Source of the DNA: Patella vulgata
Lineage: Eukaryota; Mollusca; Gastropoda; Patellidae
Length of the DNA stretch: 64,000 nucleotides
Assembly: GCF_932274485.2 (NCBI RefSeq)
Contig: NC_065880.2
Coordinates: forward strand, 10,083,695 to 10,147,694
Reading direction: 5' to 3'
Part shown: piece by piece, positions 59,417-64,000 of the stretch
Position numbering within the stretch: position 1 is the first letter of the stretch
How the letters are laid out: each line of letters opens with the position of its first letter
The notes under the pieces: generated by a model
What the model was told of the DNA's origin: nothing
Databases searched by the model: none
The model's input: the letters and a program-made list of their open reading frames with translations, nothing else
Position numbers and translations under genes: made by a program

Positions 59417-59787
59417 ACCGGGAACATTTTATATAATCTCCCATAATGTATCTTTAGATACCGTAGCTTTGAGCTGTCATGTGGTTTACTCAACCAGGAT
59501 ATCGATTTTAGTATTAAGGTAATTTACCGTAGCCCGTGACACGATACAATAAAACTTAATGTTGTCAAATCAGCTATATTTATTAGTCATGTGGAAATTT
59601 ATAGGGGGGTCATCACTTCATGGCAGAGAATATGCTCGGCTTATAACGTAACAAACATTCTGAAATAGACGATCAAAGTTGCGCAACCCGTCACAATAAC
59701 GGACTTGAATACGTTATATCCATCTAACGCCATGATTTAAAACTTTTTGTACTACAGCTCCACGTGATTGTCCGACATCAACTGAAA

Positions 59788-59965
59788 GAGCAAAATGGGG
59801 TTTAACATCCACTTGTCACAAACTAGGTAATTTCTTAGTAGGTAGTTTTATTTCTTTACCGGTGGAATAAAATCTTTGGACCGGGAAAAAACCCTCAAGG
59901 CTGGACAGGTTTCCCTACTCCTTGTAACGTACGCGTGGGAAATCGAAATCACACCACTTGATAAA
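59788..59965 (-). mobile_element. SINE-A, old partial copy
   Basis: AAATGGGGTTTAACATCCAC, ACAAACTAGGTAATTTC and CTACTCCTTGTAACGTACGC; the centre and head are reduced. Confidence 0.5.
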
Positions 59966-60051
59966 GGACCGCTTTCACACTTTATTTATTTTCAAAGCAT
60001 CAAACCCCTTTGACGCTTGTTTTAAATAGGTTTTCCGTACAAATTAGGAGA

Positions 60052-60276
60052 GAGAGAGAGAGAGAGAGAAAGGGGGGTCAACTAAGTCATTTTGGGACTT
60101 TAAGGGTCTTTAGAAGTCGCCGGAAACCGGAAGACCTGGAGAAAACCCATGAGGTTTGACAGGCGACCTTACTCCTTGTCACATACTACCGGGAATCGAA
60201 ATCACGCCTGTTGACTCAATGTCAGACCTTATGATACAACGCGCACACGCTAACCACTCGGACATCCGACCCCTCG
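60052..60276 (-). mobile_element. SINE-A, partial tail, good head
   Basis: (GA)n, TAAGTCATTTTGGGACTT, GGAAACCGGAAGACCTGGAG and head GCTAACCACTCGGACATCCG. Internal losses in the tail half. Confidence 0.65.
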
Positions 60277-60426
60277 TACAAATTTGGTCTTGACAATTAC
60301 GAAATTTAAAAACATAAGAATAGATATGATTGTTTTAAGAACAGATGTATTGCACACTTACAGCCACGGTGACTCTCCGTATTTTAATAATAACTTTCAC
60401 ATTTACGGTAGAACAATGACCTCAAA

Positions 60427-61088
60427 AAGGAAGAGAGAAAGAAATGGGGTTTAACGTACACAAACTAGGTCATTTCAAAACTAACATATGGTTTAATTTT
60501 ATTTCAATAATTCGCTTGCGCGTAGGGGTCTTTAGCAGTGGGAGGAAACCGGAGGACCCGGAGAAAACCCACGAGGTTGGACAGGCGACCCTACTCCTTG
60601 TCACGTACAACCGGGGAATCGACACCACGTCAGTTGACTCAATGACAGAAAATGAAATGAAATGAAATGGAGTTTAACGTCCTACTGTTCTGCTCCTAAC
60701 CTGGGCTAATGAAGACGGGCATACGCCATACAGTGTGCTATGAGGGAAATTTTGCCCGGACAGCGGCACTACGGCCTACTCTTATATCGAATTCCAACTG
60801 CCAAGGGATCTTTTACGTGCACGCCAATGTGTACACGGGACCTCGGTTTTTCGTCCCATCCGAACGACTAGACAGCTTTCCTTGTCAGCCCCTCCGTCCT
60901 GCATCACTGACAAGGGAGAACCACGCCGGAAAATCTGGATGAACTTTCTCGGCCAATGCAGGGATCGAACACCCGACCTCCAGGCTAGCGAGCTAGCGTC
61001 TTACCCACTTAGCCACGTGATCCCCACTCAATGACAGACTTGATGGTACACCGCGCACGTGCTAACCATTCAGCAATCCAACCCCCCT
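60427..61088 (-). mobile_element. SINE-A, full length, carrying an inserted SINE-B
   Basis: AAATGGGGTTTAACGTACAC to GTTGACTCAATGACAGA, then SINE-B (60650-61025), then the rest of the head to GCTAACCATTCAGCAATCCA. Outer duplication CAATGACCTCAAA at 60414-60426 and 61089-61101. Confidence 0.85.
60650..61025 (-). mobile_element. SINE-B, full length, inserted in SINE-A
   Basis: Tail AAATGAAATGAAATGAAATG at the left, full body, inverse B box AGGGATCGAACACCC and head TTAGCCACGTGATCCCC. Target duplication ACTCAATGACAGA (60637-60649 and 61026-61038) lies within SINE-A sequence. Confidence 0.85.
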
Positions 61089-61226
61089 CAATGACCTCAA
61101 AGGATGTATACTTCGCCTGTGTAAATTGTTTCGATATTCGTCTGCTTTTTTTGTTGTGTGAACAAATCAGTTGATCGACCATACACGGAGACTTTCTGTA
61201 TTTTTCAATGTTTGTTGGCAAATAGA

Positions 61227-61435
61227 CAATCTGATTAAAACACAGATTCTATTTCGTTTCGTTTTTTTATAGTTCAAAATTTCGTTTTACATGTCTTTAC
61301 TGCACTGGGATCTGGGAGAGTTGTTATATAACAGCCGCTCGTTTGACCCCCTGACGTGAACTCCCATTATAACTGGTCAGAACTTCCCAAAAAAAAAAAC
61401 GAAACGAAATATAGATCTGTATTTTAATCAGATTG
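61227..61435. mobile_element. Long-TIR MITE family, copy 5 (short)
   Basis: Both ends (CAATCTGATTAAAACACAG and TTTTAATCAGATTG) are present but only 209 bp remain. The interior is deleted or rearranged relative to other copies. Confidence 0.65.
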
Positions 61436-61892
61436 GAATAAAATAAATTAGAATCAAGAATTTGAATGATAATCTTAAAACCCTTCCTACATTGATGGAT
61501 ATCTTTGTGGTTAATGGAATGAAAATTTTTTTTTTATCAAATTGTATTTGGAGACACTGATCTACTGTCACTATTCACTATTTTTTATTCTCAATCAGAT
61601 TGCATTATGTATAATTTGTATATATTATATATTAAATATATTATATATTGTATATATTAAATATTAGCACAACCGAATATCTGCACTACTTTGTTTCACG
61701 GCAAACGATGAAAAGATAAAAGGTATGCCGACACAAACTGATTTCAACACTGGTTTAATAACATTTTAACATTTTAAAGGACTTTTCGTCATTCATAAAT
61801 AATGTCATTGCATAAAGATGGACACCATACAACAATTTTATACATATTTACCTAGTAAGACAGTGGTTTTAATTGTCTATGGTTTCAACTGT

Positions 61893-62058
61893 CTCTGGTT
61901 ACATAGTACATAGGTAATTAACAGAAAACATGTACACACGTGTTATAATCTGTTGTATATGGGTAAAATTTACGAACAATGAGTGGAAAATAATCTCAGG
62001 ATAGATTAAGAAAATCAGTTGAATTAATGGACCATTGTTAATTATTGACTATTAAGGG
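61893..62058. repeat. Second copy of the 35030-35195 repeat
   Basis: Same order of words as 35030-35195, including GTATATGGGTA and TTATTGACTATTAA, but with no MITE after it. Confidence 0.55.
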
Positions 62059-62087
62059 ACGTATTCGACTTAATTTTCTTTTTGTTG

Positions 62088-62296
62088 TTATCTATCGAAT
62101 TTCGTTTTATAAAACGAGAAAATATGGAATTTCATTTGTAGGTGTTGTGCACATTTAAAGATATCTCTATTAACAAATAAGGGCCCATTTTCAATGTTAC
62201 AATCCCGTCGATGGTTGCGAACTCTATCCCTAAGATGCGCGCTCGTCTCTCCGATATGGTGGCAACATATATACGTACATGTTAATTTGTATATAT
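62088..62296 (-). pseudogene. Retroelement GIY-YIG-type endonuclease fragment (Penelope-like)
   Basis: A minus-strand frame reads HHIGETSAHLRDRVRNHRRD followed by FVNRDIFKCAQ and FHIFSFYKTKFDR. The IGET-x3-LR-x-RV-x2-H pattern with a following H/C-rich stretch matches the C-terminal GIY-YIG endonuclease region of Penelope-like elements. Only about 60 residues remain and no reverse transcriptase is present nearby. The family assignment is from motif shape only; a related retroelement is possible. Confidence 0.45.
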
Positions 62297-62299
62297 GTA

Positions 62300-63069
62300 C
62301 ATGCATAATATGTTTCCAAAGTGGTGACATTATGCTAATGTGAAATACATAAATTAAAAAACAATTATGTTAGTCCATTAATGCCCCAGACCGCTCTGCC
62401 CTCTCTCTCGCCCCCCCCCCCCCCCCAAATGTATCCGCCTTCTCTCTATTCCACGCTCTTTTCATCTCCCTTTTCTCTCCAGATACCAACCTATTCGCGA
62501 TTCTCCCAGATTTGGTGGACAAACACGGATTATATTGACCTGCTATGACCTTAAGTCAATATGGCGAATGGTGATTTGTTTGGTGTTGTCACTATCGGAG
62601 TCGAGTTAAAGACAAATAAAAATACGACTAAAGAGAGAAAATTAGGTTAGTCTCCCTATAACTAGATATTCGTTACATTTAGTCTCCCCTATAATCTCTT
62701 ATCAATTAAAATAGCCATGAGTCTATATCATACTACATGTTATACGTACCTAATTATAAACGTACTCTACATTTATATACCTATAACGGTAAATCTCTTT
62801 GATCTTTGGGGCATATTCTATGCCCGGAATAACCTGTGGTCTGAAAGTCGGGGCCGGCTTTTGATATATACAGGGAAATTTAGCCCTTGGGGTTATTCTT
62901 CTAAAAAAATTAATTTAAACCTGTAACGGGTTATTCTTCAAGGGTAGGTTTTTATTTTCCATAAGAAAACATGATATAGGTTTTTTCTTGTTACTGGAAT
63001 TCTGGGATCTTCTCAATTTACGTACATGTAATCATAGACGTTTTATAAGAAAGATGAGTCCTCGATTTC
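62300..63069. other. Stretch without recognised gene
   Basis: C-rich run at about 62411-62427 and a loose direct repeat pair (AGATATTCGTTACATTTAGTCT at 62664 against GAGATTCGTTACAATGCGTCT-type sequence at 63209). No gene. Confidence 0.4.
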
Positions 63070-63162
63070 GGTTATGCGGGGGAAGAAAGACTTTAGAAAA
63101 AAACTCTCAGTTTTTCTTTTTCTCGGGTTATTTTCTTTAGTCTTTCTTTCCCCAGCATAACC
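63070..63162. repeat. Foldback (arms about 30 bp)
   Basis: GGTTATGCGGGGGAAGAAAG on the left against CTTTCTTTCCCCAGCATAACC-type sequence on the right. Confidence 0.6.
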
Positions 63163-63377
63163 TCAGTCTGGTGCTTTATCCTACACAGAAAATTAGGTTA
63201 TTAATTAGAGAGATTCGTTACAATGCGTCTCGTCTATGATCTCCGTTAATTAAAATAGTAATGGTCTATGTTAGCTTATTATGTCTATGTCAGCCTTTTA
63301 TTTTACCAAATGTTAAACATATATTAAATTATGAATTCTTAAAGATTCTCCAATATTTCAAATAGTTTATCTCACGA

Positions 63378-63744
63378 AAATCTGATTAAAATACAGATTT
63401 ATATTCCGATTCGTTTTTTTATACTTTCGATGGTCTCTACTACATGAAGATCTGTAGGTTGTACTGGAAGGTCGCGCTAGGGGTCGTACGGGCGGCGTTT
63501 GACCCTTTGACGTCAGACATTGATTAATCAATCAGCGTTGAAGTTTCCAGTGATTTACCAACAGTTCTGTGCATCGCACGCTAAGAACTCGCCGTAACAG
63601 ACCACTTCATTGGCTAATCCCTAACAAACCAGAACGCGGGTTATGTAACAATTCTTCTAGATCCTAGTGTAGTACAGACAAATAAAACGAAATTCTGAAC
63701 TATAAAAAACTAAACGAAATAGGATCTGTGTTTTAATTAGATTG
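63378..63744. mobile_element. Long-TIR MITE family, copy 6
   Basis: Starts AAATCTGATTAAAATACAG and ends GTTTTAATTAGATTG with the same interior order as copies 1-4 (TGACGTCAGACATTGATT in the middle). Confidence 0.65.
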
Positions 63745-63773
63745 TTATATTGGTAGCTTACTCATTTAAAAGT

Positions 63774-63841
63774 TGAATCCCGTCCTCATTAGCCAAGTAA
63801 CTGCAGATAAGTAGGAGTTAAACCCCATTTCATTTCATTTT
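63774..63841 (+). mobile_element. SINE-B, 3' fragment
   Basis: ATCCCGTCCTCATTAGCC and GTTAAACCCCATTTCATTTC; abuts a SINE-A tail at 63843. Confidence 0.5.
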
Positions 63842-63842
63842 A

Positions 63843-64000
63843 GAGAGAGAGAGAGAGAGAAATGGGGTTTAACGTCCACTCGACACAAACTAGGTCATTT
63901 CGGGACTAACATGGTTTAATTTTATTTACATAATTCGCTTGCGCGTAGGGGTCTTTAGCAGTGGGAGGAAACCGGAGGACCCGGAGAAAACCCACGAGGT
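63843..64000 (-). mobile_element. SINE-A, cut by the window edge
   Basis: (GA)n, AAATGGGGTTTAACGTCCAC, GCGTAGGGGTCTTTAGCAGT, up to AACCCACGAGGT at the window end. Confidence 0.75.

Larger units (their letters stand above)
56624..59457. mobile_element. TTAA-flanked MITE family, copy 4, split by nested insertions
   Basis: The left part 56624-56990 and right part 59423-59457 match the family, with the right TTAA changed to TTAG. Between them lie SINE-A (duplication AACATTTTATATA, 56978-56990 and 59423-59435) and, inside the SINE, the 2.2-kb foldback. Confidence 0.65.

Overview
The window looks like nuclear DNA of a lophotrochozoan, most likely a marine mollusc (inference). It is AT-rich, its genes have introns with GT-AG ends, and the space between genes is packed with tRNA-derived SINEs, foldback elements and other short non-autonomous DNA transposons. 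No operons, prokaryotic signals or whole reverse transcriptases were seen. Bivalve versus gastropod cannot be decided from this sequence.

Four protein-coding loci are supported. (1) and (2) are a tandem pair on the + strand (1205-3335 and 8070-10415) of core-2/I-branching beta-1,6-N-acetylglucosaminyltransferase-like genes (GT14). Each has one large exon and one short last exon joined in the same phase, and each keeps the SPDEY catalytic glutamate and the two basic residues that bind the sugar nucleotide. (3) is a minus-strand class B / Methuselah-like GPCR (33143-29983): signal peptide and somatomedin-B-like domain in exon 1, Cys-rich linker and seven membrane segments in the last exon. (4) is a minus-strand Ser/Thr-rich mucin-like single-pass membrane protein (49400-47962), seen only as one internal exon. 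Two further ORFs (9302-9453, and 32127-31900 on the minus strand) sit inside introns with phase-compatible acceptors and could be alternative last exons. The four loci share a cell-surface and glycan theme, but no joint pathway can be shown.

The rest is mobile-element debris. SINE family A (tRNA-like head, (CT)n tail) and SINE family B (tRNA-like head, CATTT-repeat tail) each occur more than ten times. They and a third, tandemly multiplied SINE-like element (5669-6245) end in nearly the same GGACGTTAAA tail, which points to one shared LINE partner. DNA elements include a Tc1/mariner relic (3721-4438), two copies of a TA-flanked 0.78-kb MITE with an internally flipped segment, a family with about 40-bp terminal inverted repeats (six copies), a TTAA-flanked family, hAT-type elements (22169-22487, 28150-29582), a short Helitron (23879-24098) and many small foldbacks. 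The most striking is a 2.2-kb foldback (57179-59416) whose arms of about 0.96 kb carry inverted copies of a captured Cys-rich gene fragment. It lies inside a SINE that lies inside a TTAA-flanked element. Minisatellites lie at 705-895, 12440-12900, 33160-33910, 39330-40065, 45079-45540 and 55906-56500. Both window edges cut through SINEs.
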